This document shows positions 43,704 to 53,330 of a stretch of 64,000 nt of DNA, in pieces (the stretch's first letter is position 1; every line of letters begins with the position of its first letter). Source of the stretch: Atlantibacter hermannii. GTDB lineage: Bacteria; Pseudomonadota; Gammaproteobacteria; Enterobacterales; Enterobacteriaceae. A program made the position numbers and the translations under genes. The stretch covers positions 2,790,001 through 2,854,000 of the forward strand of contig LR134136.1 of NCBI GenBank assembly GCA_900635495.1. Reading direction: 5' to 3'. A model generated the notes under the pieces. That model saw only the letters and a list, made by a program, of their open reading frames with translations, ran no database searches and was not told the origin of the DNA.

Positions 43704-44504
43704 CTACTCACAAAGGGGAGCCAAATAGCGGAACGCGTCGCGTGATAAATAGCGAGTCTGCATGGCCTGGTTAACCGGGACAAGCGGCATAAGCGCATTG
43801 CAGATAAACACTTCTTCTGCGGTTTCCAGCTCGCTTGCCAGCGCGTTGACCTCTTCCACTTGCCAGGGACTTTGCGCCAGCAAAGCCAAAATATGCTGGC
43901 GCATCAGGCCGTTTACACCTGCCTGATCGAGCCGTGGAGTAAAGATATGGTTTCCTTTACGCCAAAAAATATTAGCGGCGCAGCATTCGATCAGCCAACC
44001 CTCACTGTCCAACACCAGCGCTTCCTGCGCGTCGGTTGTGTCAAGGTGGCGACGAATCAAAACCTGTTCCAGCCGGTTAAGATGTTTTAAACCTGCCAGT
44101 AACGGGTTGCGGCCTAACTGAACCGGGCTTTGCGTCAGCCTGATCCCCTGCTCTCGCCACGCGTGATAAAAAGCCGGATACGTTGATACAGCAAGCAAAC
44201 GGCTCGGTTCGCCGCAGCCCGCTGCGCTGTAACCGCGCCCGCCCGCGCCTCGCGTAACGATAACTTTTAGCACCGCCTGGGCGTGTGATTCAGCCACTGC
44301 GCACATTTCATCGCGCACCAGGTCGAGATCGGGCGATGGTATTGCCAGCCTGGCGCAGGCCTCCGCGAGGCGATTCAGGTGAGCGTCAAGCAGCATTATT
44401 TCGCCCTCTTTGACTCGGGCCGTAGTAAAACAGCCATCGCCAAACTGGATTGCGCGATCGTTAGCCGCCAGGGAATCTTGCCATGTGCCATTAATTAACA
44501 ACAT
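43704..44504 (-). CDS. pabC: Aminodeoxychorismate lyase
   Basis: A 266-residue PLP enzyme that turns 4-amino-4-deoxychorismate into p-aminobenzoate for folate synthesis. It is of the branched-chain aminotransferase fold. The PLP Lys lies in GLKHLNRLEQVL, and the cofactor phosphate loop in the C-terminal part. It is 3 residues shorter than the E. coli protein. It starts the pabC-mltG-tmk-holB-ycfH operon. Confidence 0.94.
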   Translation of the reverse strand: MLLINGTWQDSLAANDRAIQFGDGCFTTARVKEGEIMLLDAHLNRLAEACARLAIPSPDLDLVRDEMCAVAESHAQAVLKVIVTRGAGGRGYSAAGCGEPSRLLAVSTYPAFYHAWREQGIRLTQSPVQLGRNPLLAGLKHLNRLEQVLIRRHLDTTDAQEALVLDSEGWLIECCAANIFWRKGNHIFTPRLDQAGVNGLMRQHILALLAQSPWQVEEVNALASELETAEEVFICNALMPLVPVNQAMQTRYLSRDAFRYLAPLCE

Positions 44505-44574
44505 GAGGGCTCCTTACCGAATGCGCGCTAGTGTCGCAGGATGTCAAGCGAGGGGCAAGTAGAGAAGTCTGATG

Positions 44575-44600
44575 AAAAAGGCCCGAGATCGGGCCTTTAA
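44575..44600 (-). terminator. Terminator of the fab cluster after fabF
   Basis: GGCCCGA GA TCGGGCC with T-runs on the minus strand, 11 bases after the fabF stop. Confidence 0.87.
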
Positions 44601-44610
44601 AATGAATCGG

Positions 44611-45852
44611 TTAGATCTTTTTGAAGATCAGAGAACCGTTAGTGCCGCCGAAGCCGAAGGAGTTACACAGGGTGTAATCCATACCCGTTACCTGGCGTGC
44701 TTCATGTGGCACAAAATCCAGATCGCAACCTTCATCCGGGTTATCCAGGTTGATGGTTGGCGGGACAACCTGGTCACGCAGAGCCAAAATCGAGAAGATA
44801 GACTCTACAGCACCCGCAGCGCCTAACAGGTGACCGGTCATGGATTTCGTGGAGCTGACCATCACTCGCTTCGCCGCATCGCCAAACACGGATTTAACCG
44901 CTTGCGCTTCCGCTACGTCGCCCGCAGGGGTGGATGTCCCGTGCGCGTTAACGTAATTAACCTGCCCCGGTTCGATGCCTGCGTCGCGCAGGGCATTGAC
45001 CATCGCCAGCGCCGCGCCAGCGCCGTTATCCGGCGGTGAAGTCATATGGTAAGCATCGCTGCTCATACCAAAGCCAACAACTTCACAGTAAATTTTCGCA
45101 CCGCGTTTTTTCGCGTGTTCGTACTCTTCAAGCACCAGAAGCCCGGCACCGTCACCCAGTACAAAACCATCACGCTCTTTATCCCACGGACGACTTGCTG
45201 CTTGCGGATTATCATTACGGGTAGATAGCGCGCGTGCCGCGCCGAAGCCACCCACGCCAAGAGGCGTACTGGCTTTTTCAGCCCCGCCCGCCAGCATTGC
45301 ATCCGCATCACCATACGCAATCATGCGTGCCGCATGACCGATATTGTGAACGCCGGAAGTACAGGCCGTGGCGATAGAGATGCTCGGGCCGCGCAGGCCG
45401 AACATGATCGTCAAATGACCTGCTACCATGTTAACGATTGTGGACGGAACAAAAAACGGGCTAATCTTACGCGGGCCACCTGCCACAAGGGACGTATGGT
45501 TTTCTTCGATAAGGCCTAAACCACCAATACCGGAACCAATAGCGGCGCCGATGCGGGTTGCGTTCTCTTCCGTCACTTCCAGACCAGAATCCTGCATGGC
45601 CTGAACACCGGCAACAACTCCATATTGAATGAAGGCATCCATCTTGCGTTGATCTTTACGCGAGATGATGTCATCACAGTTAAAATCCTTTACTAAGCCA
45701 GCAAATTTCGTTGCATAGGCGCTAGTATCGAAATGGTCGATCAGGCTGATGCCACTCTGACCGGCAAGGAGAGCTTTCCAGGTAGACTCTACGGTATTGC
45801 CGACAGGAGACAACATGCCCAGTCCGGTCACAACTACACGACGCTTAGACAC
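44611..45852 (-). CDS. fabF: 3-oxoacyl-ACP synthase II
   Basis: A 413-residue condensing enzyme for fatty-acid elongation, important in temperature control of cis-vaccenate. The catalytic Cys is in TACTSGVHNIGH (residue 164 with the initiator Met counted) and the two active-site His in NAHGTSTPAGD and KSMTGHLLGAAG. Same length as E. coli FabF. It follows acpP by 83 bases. Confidence 0.97.
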   Translation of the reverse strand: MSKRRVVVTGLGMLSPVGNTVESTWKALLAGQSGISLIDHFDTSAYATKFAGLVKDFNCDDIISRKDQRKMDAFIQYGVVAGVQAMQDSGLEVTEENATRIGAAIGSGIGGLGLIEENHTSLVAGGPRKISPFFVPSTIVNMVAGHLTIMFGLRGPSISIATACTSGVHNIGHAARMIAYGDADAMLAGGAEKASTPLGVGGFGAARALSTRNDNPQAASRPWDKERDGFVLGDGAGLLVLEEYEHAKKRGAKIYCEVVGFGMSSDAYHMTSPPDNGAGAALAMVNALRDAGIEPGQVNYVNAHGTSTPAGDVAEAQAVKSVFGDAAKRVMVSSTKSMTGHLLGAAGAVESIFSILALRDQVVPPTINLDNPDEGCDLDFVPHEARQVTGMDYTLCNSFGFGGTNGSLIFKKI

Positions 45853-45935
45853 GTTTGTCCTCCAGGGAGGGATAAAAATGGGATTCGTGGGATAAAAAAA
45901 CTCAGGCGGTCGAGTGACCGCCTGGAGATGTTCAC

Positions 45936-46172
45936 TTACGCCTGGTGACCGTTGATGTAATCAATGGCAGCCTGAACAGTAGTGATTTTCTCAGCTTCTT
46001 CGTCCGGAATCTCAGTATCAAACTCTTCTTCCAGAGCCATTACCAGCTCAACGGTGTCAAGAGAATCAGCGCCCAAGTCTTCAACGAAAGAAGCATTGTT
46101 GGTAACTTCTTCCTGCTTAACGCCCAGCTGCTCGCCGATAATTTTCTTAACGCGTTCTTCGATAGTGCTCAT
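45936..46172 (-). CDS. acpP: Acyl carrier protein
   Basis: A 78-residue acidic carrier protein that holds growing acyl chains. The phosphopantetheine Ser is in [18 protein letters not shown]. The sequence is practically the same as E. coli AcpP. It has its own 275-base upstream region after fabG, which is likely to hold a strong promoter. Confidence 0.98.
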
Positions 46173-46447
46173 ACTCTTAAATTTCCTATCAAAACTCGCT
46201 TTCGCGATGGTTTTCGTAGTGTATAAAATGTTGAAAAAGTTGCAACTAAATCCCGGCAGGTCGTACCACGATTTTACGCTATTTTGCGGGCAATCGCCCT
46301 AATAACGCAAATAATTTTATACCCTTCCCTGTTCAGGAGGCAGGTTTTAAGCCATCTCCGACTATTCTTGCTCACAGAGTAAACTCTGCAGGCGAGAATA
46401 TATTCAGATAACTTTCCTGCCTCGAACCGCAAAAGGCATAAACGTGG

Positions 46448-47182
46448 TTAAACCATATACATCCCGCCGTTGACGTGCAGAGTTTCACCAGAGATGTAAC
46501 CCGCTTCATCAGAAGCTAAGAATGCAACCGCACTGGCGATTTCCTTCGCGTCGCCCAGACGACCCGCAGGAACCTGCGCCAGAATACCCGCACGCTGCTC
46601 TTCAGAGAGCGCACGCGTCATGTCCGTTTCAATAAAACCCGGAGCAACAACGTTCACTGTAATACCGCGAGACGCTACTTCGCGCGCCAGCGATTTACTA
46701 AAGCCGATAAGACCCGCTTTCGCCGCAGCGTAGTTGGCCTGACCCGCATTTCCCATGGTACCAACCACAGAACCGATAGTAATAATGCGCCCATGACGTT
46801 TTTTCATCATAGCTCGCATTACTGCTTTTGACAGACGGAAAACAGAGGAAAGATTGGTTTCGAGGATATCGCTCCACTCTTCTTCCTTCATCCGCATCAA
46901 TAAATTATCACGCGTGATACCGGCATTATTGACCAGAATATCCACTTCACCAAATTCGCTGCGGATATTTTCCAGTACGGATTCAATAGATGCTGGATCG
47001 GTCACGTTAAGCATCAGACCTTTACCGTTGGCACCCAGATAGTCACTGATCGCCTGCGCCCCGCTTTCGCTGGTCGCTGTGCCGATGACTTTCGCGCCGC
47101 GCGCCGCCAGGGTTTCAGCAATTGCGCGGCCGATGCCGCGACTCGCGCCGGTAACCAGCGCGATTTTTCCTTCAAAACTCAT
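46448..47182 (-). CDS. fabG: 3-oxoacyl-ACP reductase
   Basis: A 244-residue short-chain dehydrogenase that reduces 3-oxoacyl-ACP with NADPH. It has the cofactor motif TGASRGIGRAIAE at residues 11-23 and the catalytic Tyr and Lys in NYAAAKAGLIGFSKS, with the Ser in TIGSVVGTMG. Same length as E. coli FabG. It lies 13 bases after fabD. Confidence 0.97.
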   Translation of the reverse strand: MSFEGKIALVTGASRGIGRAIAETLAARGAKVIGTATSESGAQAISDYLGANGKGLMLNVTDPASIESVLENIRSEFGEVDILVNNAGITRDNLLMRMKEEEWSDILETNLSSVFRLSKAVMRAMMKKRHGRIITIGSVVGTMGNAGQANYAAAKAGLIGFSKSLAREVASRGITVNVVAPGFIETDMTRALSEEQRAGILAQVPAGRLGDAKEIASAVAFLASDEAGYISGETLHVNGGMYMV

Positions 47183-47195
47183 GCTATTCCTCGTC

Positions 47196-48125
47196 TTATT
47201 GCTCGAGTGCTGCGGCCAGGCTTGCCGGCTCGTTGATCGCCGATGCGGTTAAGCTATCGACAATACGTTTGGTCAAGCCGGTCAATACCTTACCTGGACC
47301 GACTTCATAAAGATGGGTGATATCACGGGATGCCATTAGCTCAACGCTTTTGGTCCATTGCACCGGGCTGTAGAGCTGGCGTACCAGCGCATTACGAATT
47401 TCATCCGGATCGGTGGCGCACGCTACATCCACATTATTCACGACAGGAATAGCCGGTGCGTTGAAGGTAATGTTTTGCAATTCAACCGCCAGTTTTTCCG
47501 CTGCGGGCTTCATCAGCGCGCAGTGGGACGGCACGCTTACCGGCAACGGCAGTGCACGTTTCGCGCCTGCGGCTTTACAGGCAGCGCCTGCGCGTTCCAC
47601 GGCTTCTTTGTGGCCGGCGATCACCACCTGGCCCGGCGAGTTATAGTTTACAGGCGATACGACCTGCCCCTGCGCGGCCTCTTCACAGGCTTTCGCAATG
47701 GACTCATCATCAAGACCGATAATCGCAGACATGGCACCCGTGCCTTCCGGTACGGCGTCCTGCATTAGCTTACCGCGTAATTCAACCAGACGAACCGCAT
47801 CGGCGAAAGCGATAACGCCTGCGCAAACCAGTGCGGAATACTCGCCAAGACTATGACCGGCCATCATCGCAGGGGCTTTGCCGCCTGCCTGTTGCCAGAC
47901 GCGCCATAAGGCGACAGAAGCCGTCAACAGCGCGGGCTGAGTCTGCCAGGTTTTATTTAATTCTTCAGCCGGCCCTTGCTGAACCAGCGCCCACAGATCG
48001 TAACCTAATGCCGCAGAAGCCTCGGCAAAGGTCTCTTCGACGATGGGATATTGCGCGGCGACGTCGGCCAGCATACCCACGCTCTGGGAGCCCTGTCCCG
48101 GAAACACAAATGCAAATTGCGTCAT
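47196..48125 (-). CDS. fabD: Malonyl-CoA:ACP transacylase
   Basis: A 309-residue enzyme that moves malonyl groups from CoA to ACP. The nucleophile Ser is in AGHSLGEYSALV near residue 92, with the partner His in VSVPSHCALM. Same length as in E. coli. It follows fabH by 18 bases. Confidence 0.97.
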   Translation of the reverse strand: MTQFAFVFPGQGSQSVGMLADVAAQYPIVEETFAEASAALGYDLWALVQQGPAEELNKTWQTQPALLTASVALWRVWQQAGGKAPAMMAGHSLGEYSALVCAGVIAFADAVRLVELRGKLMQDAVPEGTGAMSAIIGLDDESIAKACEEAAQGQVVSPVNYNSPGQVVIAGHKEAVERAGAACKAAGAKRALPLPVSVPSHCALMKPAAEKLAVELQNITFNAPAIPVVNNVDVACATDPDEIRNALVRQLYSPVQWTKSVELMASRDITHLYEVGPGKVLTGLTKRIVDSLTASAINEPASLAAALEQ

Positions 48126-48143
48126 GTTTTTAATCCTTGTTTA

Positions 48144-49097
48144 TCAGAAACGAACCAGCGCCGAACCCCAGGTAAAGCCGCCGCCAAAGGCTTCCAGCAG
48201 CACTAAATGGCCTGGTTTGATACGACCATCGCGCACCGCTTCATCCAGCGCGCTGGGAACGGACGCCGCAGAGGTATTGCCGTGGCGGTCCAGGGTGACG
48301 ACCACGTTATCCATCGACATGCCCAGTTTCTTCGCCGTCGCGCTGATAATACGCAGGTTCGCCTGGTGAGGCACCAGCCAGTCCAGGGAAGAGCGGTCGA
48401 GCTGATTTGCCGCCAGCGTTTCGTCAACGATATGGGCAAGTTCAGTCACGGCGACTTTAAAGACTTCATTACCGCTCATGGTTAAATAGATAGGATTTTC
48501 CGGCACGACGCGGTCATGATTCGGCAGCGTCAGTAATTCACCATAGCTGCCGTCAGCATGCAGATGGGTGGAAATAATGCCCGGCTCTTCAGACGCGCCG
48601 AGAACGACCGCGCCAGCGCCATCGCCAAACAGAATAAGAGTGCCGCGATCTTCAGGATCGAGGGTGCGCGCCAGCACGTCGGAGCCGATAACCAGCGCAT
48701 ACTGCACCGCGCCAGATTTCACATACTGATCGACAATGCTTAACGCATAGGTAAAGCCCGCGCACGCGGCGGCTACGTCAAAAGCCGGGCAGCCTTTGAT
48801 GCCGAGCATGCCCTGAATCTGACAGGCCGCGCTTGGGAAGGCATGCGTCGCAGAGGTCGTCGCCACCACAATCATGCCGATTTGTTGTTTATCGATACCT
48901 GCCATCTCGATGGCGCGCAGCGCCGCCTGATAGCCCATGGAATCAACAGTCTCGTTAGGACCGGCGATACGACGCTCACGAATGCCTGTGCGGGTGACAA
49001 TCCACTCGTCAGACGTTTCTACAATTTTTTCAAGATCGGCGTTCGTCCGCACTTGCTCAGGCAGATAGCTGCCTGTGCCAATAATCTTCGTATACAT
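48144..49097 (-). CDS. fabH: 3-oxoacyl-ACP synthase III
   Basis: A 317-residue condensing enzyme that starts fatty-acid synthesis from acetyl-CoA and malonyl-ACP. The Cys-His-Asn triad is present: Cys in AAACAGFTYAL near residue 112, His in WLVPHQANLRI and Asn in RHGNTSAASVPSAL. Same length as E. coli FabH. It lies 53 bases after plsX. Confidence 0.97.
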   Translation of the reverse strand: MYTKIIGTGSYLPEQVRTNADLEKIVETSDEWIVTRTGIRERRIAGPNETVDSMGYQAALRAIEMAGIDKQQIGMIVVATTSATHAFPSAACQIQGMLGIKGCPAFDVAAACAGFTYALSIVDQYVKSGAVQYALVIGSDVLARTLDPEDRGTLILFGDGAGAVVLGASEEPGIISTHLHADGSYGELLTLPNHDRVVPENPIYLTMSGNEVFKVAVTELAHIVDETLAANQLDRSSLDWLVPHQANLRIISATAKKLGMSMDNVVVTLDRHGNTSAASVPSALDEAVRDGRIKPGHLVLLEAFGGGFTWGSALVRF

Positions 49098-49150
49098 GTA
49101 CGCTCAGTCACTCTTGGGTAATATATCTGCCGTTAAAATTGCATGGGCGC

Positions 49151-50230
49151 TTAACGTTGTTCCGGGGCATTCCCGGCCGTTGCGTCATCGTGCAATTCAA
49201 ACCCAGCGGGATATAAATATTCCAGGCGAGCGGCTATCCGTTGTGGGACCTGCCGCTGCACCGCCTGCACTGCCTGTTCAATCGCGACGCAAAATGCGCG
49301 CTGATTGGCCGCGCCATGACTCTTAATCACAGTGCCGCGCAATCCTAACAGACAGGCGCCATTATACTGGTCGGGGTTGAGGTGACTGAATCGCCTGGAA
49401 AGGCTTTTTTGTAACCAGTGCTTTAATAAACGCCACCACCACGACCGTTTTTTCCCTTCGCCCTGCGATTTCAGCAGAGAAAGGAACATTCGTACAACGC
49501 CCTCCATGGTTTTAAGTGTGACATTACCGACAAAACCGTCACACACCAGCACATCCGTTTTGCCGGTCAGCAATTCATTGGCTTCAAGATAGCCAATATA
49601 ATTCATTGAAGGCTGCGTTTTTAACATGGCCGAGGCGTCGCGAATGCTATCGAGACCTTTTGTTTCCTCCTCGCCAATATTCAGTAACGCTACGCGTGGC
49701 GAAGTGATACCAAGCACTTCCTCCGCCATTACCGATCCCATGATCGCAAACTGTACCAGCATGGTGCTGTCGCAGGCCACGTTCGCGCCCAGGTCCAGCA
49801 CCACCGTTTTTCCTTTTTGCTGATGCGGCAGTACCGTCATCAGCGCCGGGCGTTCAATGCCATCAATCGGTTTCAACAGCAGTTTGGCGAGCCCCATCAA
49901 TGCGCCAGTATTCCCCGCGCTGACACAGGCCTGTGCCCGCCCCTCTTTGACCAACTCCAGCGCCATACGCATGGAGGTACCACGGCTGTTGCGAACCGCC
50001 TGGGACGGCCTTGCATCACTGGCGATAACCGACTCGGACGCAACGATCTGCAAGCGCGAACGTTGTTCAAAATCAGCTTTGGCGAGTAATGGTGTGATTG
50101 CGTCGGGATCGCCGACTAACAGGAGATTCAGTTGCGAATTAGAATTCAGTGCCTGCAAGGCTGCAGGCACTGTCACGGTGGGACCAAAGTCCCCACCCAT
50201 GGCATCTAACGCAAGGGTTAGACGTGTCAA
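49151..50230 (-). CDS. plsX: Phosphate acyltransferase PlsX
   Basis: A 359-residue peripheral membrane enzyme that makes acyl-phosphate from acyl-ACP for phospholipid synthesis. It starts TRLTLALDAMGGDFGP, which aligns with E. coli PlsX if translation begins at TTG 50230. An upstream GTG at 50278 would add 16 unrelated residues and crowd the rpmF stop, so I prefer TTG, although its ribosome site is weak. It lies 73 bases after rpmF in the yceD-rpmF-plsX-fab run. Confidence 0.92.
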   Translation of the reverse strand: MTRLTLALDAMGGDFGPTVTVPAALQALNSNSQLNLLLVGDPDAITPLLAKADFEQRSRLQIVASESVIASDARPSQAVRNSRGTSMRMALELVKEGRAQACVSAGNTGALMGLAKLLLKPIDGIERPALMTVLPHQQKGKTVVLDLGANVACDSTMLVQFAIMGSVMAEEVLGITSPRVALLNIGEEETKGLDSIRDASAMLKTQPSMNYIGYLEANELLTGKTDVLVCDGFVGNVTLKTMEGVVRMFLSLLKSQGEGKKRSWWWRLLKHWLQKSLSRRFSHLNPDQYNGACLLGLRGTVIKSHGAANQRAFCVAIEQAVQAVQRQVPQRIAARLEYLYPAGFELHDDATAGNAPEQR

Positions 50231-50303
50231 GGTATCGCCGGGCGACGTTACATCCCCGCCGGAACGGGGAAGCGACACTAAGTTTAATCACGCTTGCGCG
50301 TGA

Positions 50304-50477
50304 TTACTTAGCGATAACCTTGCGGCCGCGGTAGTAACCATCGGCAGTGATGTGGTGACGCAGGTGGGTTTCACCAGAAGTCTTATCAACAGACAGGCTG
50401 GTTACAGCGGTCAGTGCATCGTGAGAACGACGCATGCCACGTTTGGAACGGGTTGGTTTATTCTGTTGTACGGCCAT
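50304..50477 (-). CDS. rpmF: 50S ribosomal protein L32
   Basis: A 57-residue basic ribosomal protein (MAVQQNKPTRSKRGMRRSHD, ending GYYRGRKVIAK), same length as in E. coli. ATG at 50477 follows a GGAGTAAGG-type ribosome site. It is encoded between yceD and plsX, linking ribosome and lipid synthesis genes, as is usual in this family. Confidence 0.97.
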   Translation of the reverse strand: MAVQQNKPTRSKRGMRRSHDALTAVTSLSVDKTSGETHLRHHITADGYYRGRKVIAK

Positions 50478-50527
50478 GGACCTTACTCCTCAATTACGGT
50501 TTACCCCGTTTACGCGGGGAAGACCAA

Positions 50528-51049
50528 TTACTTACGCTTTAAGCTGGCTAATACGGCAAATGGATTTGGCTTTTGCGCTTCTTCAGGCAGTTCACCAAAT
50601 ACCATGTCCGCTTCGGACACTTCACAGTGTTCATGATCATGCACCGGAACCACCGGCAGCGCGATGATGATTTCATCTTCGACAACCGCCAGCAGATCGA
50701 TTTCACCGAATTCGTTAACCTCAATCGGTTCGTACGCTTCCGGGAGTGCTTCAGCCTGTTCGTCTGAACGAACCGGACTGAAACAATACGTTGTGTGGAC
50801 CTGATGAGAGAACGGATTCCCGCAACGCTGGCATGACAATGTCACCGTCACCTTCGCATCGCCGGTTAACACCGCGAGACGTTGGTTATCGATGGCGAAA
50901 CGCATGGAGCATTCAACATCACTGTCCACACTGACAACTGATTCAGCGACACGCTCTACCTGATCAGGGGTATACACGCCCTGGTAATCAAGGCGTTTTT
51001 GAGCGGTACGAACCGGATCGAGAGTCAGGGGTAATTTTACCTTTTGCAT
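50528..51049 (-). CDS. yceD: YceD protein (DUF177), 23S rRNA accumulation factor
   Basis: A 173-residue cytoplasmic protein with the DUF177 fold and the Cys pair CQRCGNPF near residue 75. It is needed for normal 23S rRNA levels in plants and some bacteria; its mode of action is unclear. Same length as E. coli YceD. It starts the rpmF-plsX-fab run and diverges from yceF. Confidence 0.94.
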   Translation of the reverse strand: MQKVKLPLTLDPVRTAQKRLDYQGVYTPDQVERVAESVVSVDSDVECSMRFAIDNQRLAVLTGDAKVTVTLSCQRCGNPFSHQVHTTYCFSPVRSDEQAEALPEAYEPIEVNEFGEIDLLAVVEDEIIIALPVVPVHDHEHCEVSEADMVFGELPEEAQKPNPFAVLASLKRK

Positions 51050-51189
51050 AGGGCGCGCATATTAACGTCGTAATGTCATAGAGTCAAAGGAAAAGGCGGT
51101 ATCAACATGCCATTTGCTAATAAATCACACACAGCATTGTCCACAGTTTAAGATGTCATAAATAGAATCGCGAATAATGGTTAGAAAAA

Positions 51190-51773
51190 ATGACACAACT
51201 GGTCCTCGCTTCCACCTCTCCTTACCGTCAAAGCCTGCTGGAAAAACTGGGCATTCCGTTTATCGCCGCAGCGCCAGACGCCGATGAAACCCGCTAATAG
51301 ATGAGGACGCACGCCATCTGGTGCTCCGTCTGGCGCAACAAAAAGCGCAGTCTCTGGCGAATCGTTATCCGAACCATCTCATTATCGGCTCTGATCAGGT
51401 GTGCGTCCTTGACGGGAAAATCACTGGCAAACCGCTTACCGAAGAAAATGCCTGCTTACAGCTCACCCAGGCCAGCGGTCACATCGTGACTTTCTATACC
51501 GGCCTTGCCGTATTTAATTCCGCTAACGGGCAGCTACAAACCGAATGCGAGCCGTTTGATGTGCATTTCCGCCCTCTTACTCAGGCGGAAATCGCCCGCT
51601 ACGTAGAAAAAGAAAGCCCGTTGTACTGCGCAGGCAGTTTCAAAAGCGAGGGGCTGGGCATCACCTTATTTGAACGGCTGAATGGTCGGGATCCAAATAC
51701 TCTTGTGGGTTTACCGCTGATTGCGCTATGTCAGATGCTACGAAACGAAGGCGTTAATCCCCTGCTCGCATAA
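51190..51773 (+). CDS. yceF: Maf-like nucleotide pyrophosphatase YceF (one frameshift in this sequence)
   Basis: The corrected protein has 194 residues, as in E. coli. YceF splits m7GTP and so clears a modified nucleotide. It starts MTQLVLASTSPYRQSLLEKLG (ATG at 51190), with the Maf signature ASTSPYR, and SDQVCVLDGKITGKP in the middle. One C is missing near 51291, making a premature TAA; adding it gives DETPLIDEDARHLVLRLAQ. It converges with rluC. Confidence 0.87.
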
Positions 51774-51776
51774 ACC

Positions 51777-51806
51777 AAAAGCCCGGCGTTAACCGGGCTT
51801 TCTTTT
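51777..51806. terminator. Bidirectional terminator between yceF and rluC
   Basis: GCCCGG CGTTAA CCGGGC with A-runs on the left and T-runs on the right, serving both convergent genes. The rluC stop lies within its right edge. Confidence 0.85.
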
Positions 51807-52758
51807 ATTTATCGTTACGTAACACGTTCAGACACTGTTTGAGCTCGGCATCGAGCGGCGCTTCAACACGCAAGGTCTCGCCGGTATGCGGATGCTGGAA
51901 TTTCAACGCCGCGGCGTGCAGGAACAGCCGGCTCAACCCGGTTTTCGCCAGTTGCCTGTCAAAGTCGCGATCGCCGTAACGATCGTCAAAGGCGATAGGA
52001 TGCCCGGCATGCTGAGTATGAACGCGAATCTGGTGCGTACGTCCGGTCACCGGGCTACAGCGAACCAGTGTGGCGAACGCATAGCGCTCTTCCACTTTAA
52101 AGCGGGTTTCCGACGGTTTGCCTTCACTGTTAACGCGCACAATCCGCTCGCCGCTCTGCAGAATATTTTTGAGCAGCGGCGCCTGAACCACTTTCACATG
52201 TGACTGCCACTGGCCACGCACCAGCGCCAGATAATCCTTTTGCATCTCTTTACCGCGCAACTGCTCATGCAGCGAACGCAGCGCCGAGCGTTTTTTGGCG
52301 ACAAGCAATACGCCAGACGTATCGCGGTCGAGGCGATGAACCAGTTCAAGGAAACGCGCTTCCGGACGCAGCGCACGCAACCCTTCAATGACGCCGAAGC
52401 TTAATCCGCTACCGCCATGGACGGCAGTGCCGGAGGGTTTATTGAGCACCAGAATATGGTCATCCTCGTACAAAATAGCGTCGGTTAACGCCGACACTTT
52501 TTGCAGATGCGGCGATACCGCCTGCTCTTCCCGCTCTGCCACCCGGACCGGCGGAATGCGTACTTCATCGCCCGCCTCGAGCTTGTATTCGGGTTTGATA
52601 CGTTTTTTATTTACGCGTACTTCGCCTTTGCGAAGGATGCGATAAATCATGCTTTTCGGCACGCCTTTCAATTGGGTACGCAAAAAGTTGTCGATGCGTT
52701 GCCCCGCTTCATCAGCAGAAATGGCAACGATTTTTACGGCTGGGGTCTCAGTTTTCAT
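51805..52758 (-). CDS. rluC: 23S rRNA pseudouridine synthase C
   Basis: A 317-residue enzyme that makes pseudouridines 955, 2504 and 2580 of 23S rRNA. It has an N-terminal S4 domain (GQRIDNFLRTQLKGVPKSMIY) and the RluA-type catalytic domain with the key Asp in LVHRLDRDTSGVLLVAK. ATG at 52758 (MKTETPAVKIVAI) aligns with E. coli; an upstream start at 52782 has no support. It diverges from rne as in E. coli. Confidence 0.95.
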   Translation of the reverse strand: MKTETPAVKIVAISADEAGQRIDNFLRTQLKGVPKSMIYRILRKGEVRVNKKRIKPEYKLEAGDEVRIPPVRVAEREEQAVSPHLQKVSALTDAILYEDDHILVLNKPSGTAVHGGSGLSFGVIEGLRALRPEARFLELVHRLDRDTSGVLLVAKKRSALRSLHEQLRGKEMQKDYLALVRGQWQSHVKVVQAPLLKNILQSGERIVRVNSEGKPSETRFKVEERYAFATLVRCSPVTGRTHQIRVHTQHAGHPIAFDDRYGDRDFDRQLAKTGLSRLFLHAAALKFQHPHTGETLRVEAPLDAELKQCLNVLRNDK

Positions 52759-52989
52759 GGTGGCGATTCTAATTAGCGACATTCATTAGCGCCACTCATT
52801 TTTATATGCTTATACTTACTGTCACCCGGATTCTTGTAGCTTATGAATCACTGAATTGGTGGATATAACAACAATCGGTAATTTGTGGTTAAGAAACTGT
52901 GAGTAACCGGGTGATAAATGGCAAAAGTCATCTTGCTATAACAAGGTTAGCAATGGAATAATGCTGAAGTTTTCCGTGTTAAAACTTGT

Positions 52990-53330
52990 TAAGACAAGGA
53001 ACTTTGCGGAATTACCATTTTTGCCTGACCGTTCATCCACGCAGCAATGGCGTAAGACGTATTGAACCATCAGGCAGTTAGCGGGCTGCGGGTTGCAGTC
53101 CTTACCGGTAAGATGGAAGCTTCTCTGGCGAAACATTCCCAGGCAGTTCCCCTGATAATTGCGCTGTATTTCCAGATGAAATACAGGCTACCGACACTCC
53201 GCGCCTCTTAAGCGAACGACAACCGTGAGGTTGGCGACGTGAACAGTCACGAGGCCATCGGTTCATACCCGGAAAGGCGTTATCTTGCCCGCAGCTTAGT
53301 CGTCAATGTAAGAATAATGAGTAAGTTACG
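52990..53330 (+). promoter_or_regulatory. rne 5' untranslated region (autoregulatory element rne5)
   Basis: The 340 bases before rne match the structured E. coli rne leader, including GTTGCAGTCCTTACCGGTAA, the segment GACACTCCGCGCCTCTTAAG and the block GTGAGGTTGGCGACGTGAAC, and the final GTCAATGTAAGAATAATGAG. In E. coli this leader is cut by RNase E itself and lets the enzyme adjust its own amount. The 250 bases further upstream (52759-52990) hold the rluC and rne promoters and no gene. Confidence 0.85.
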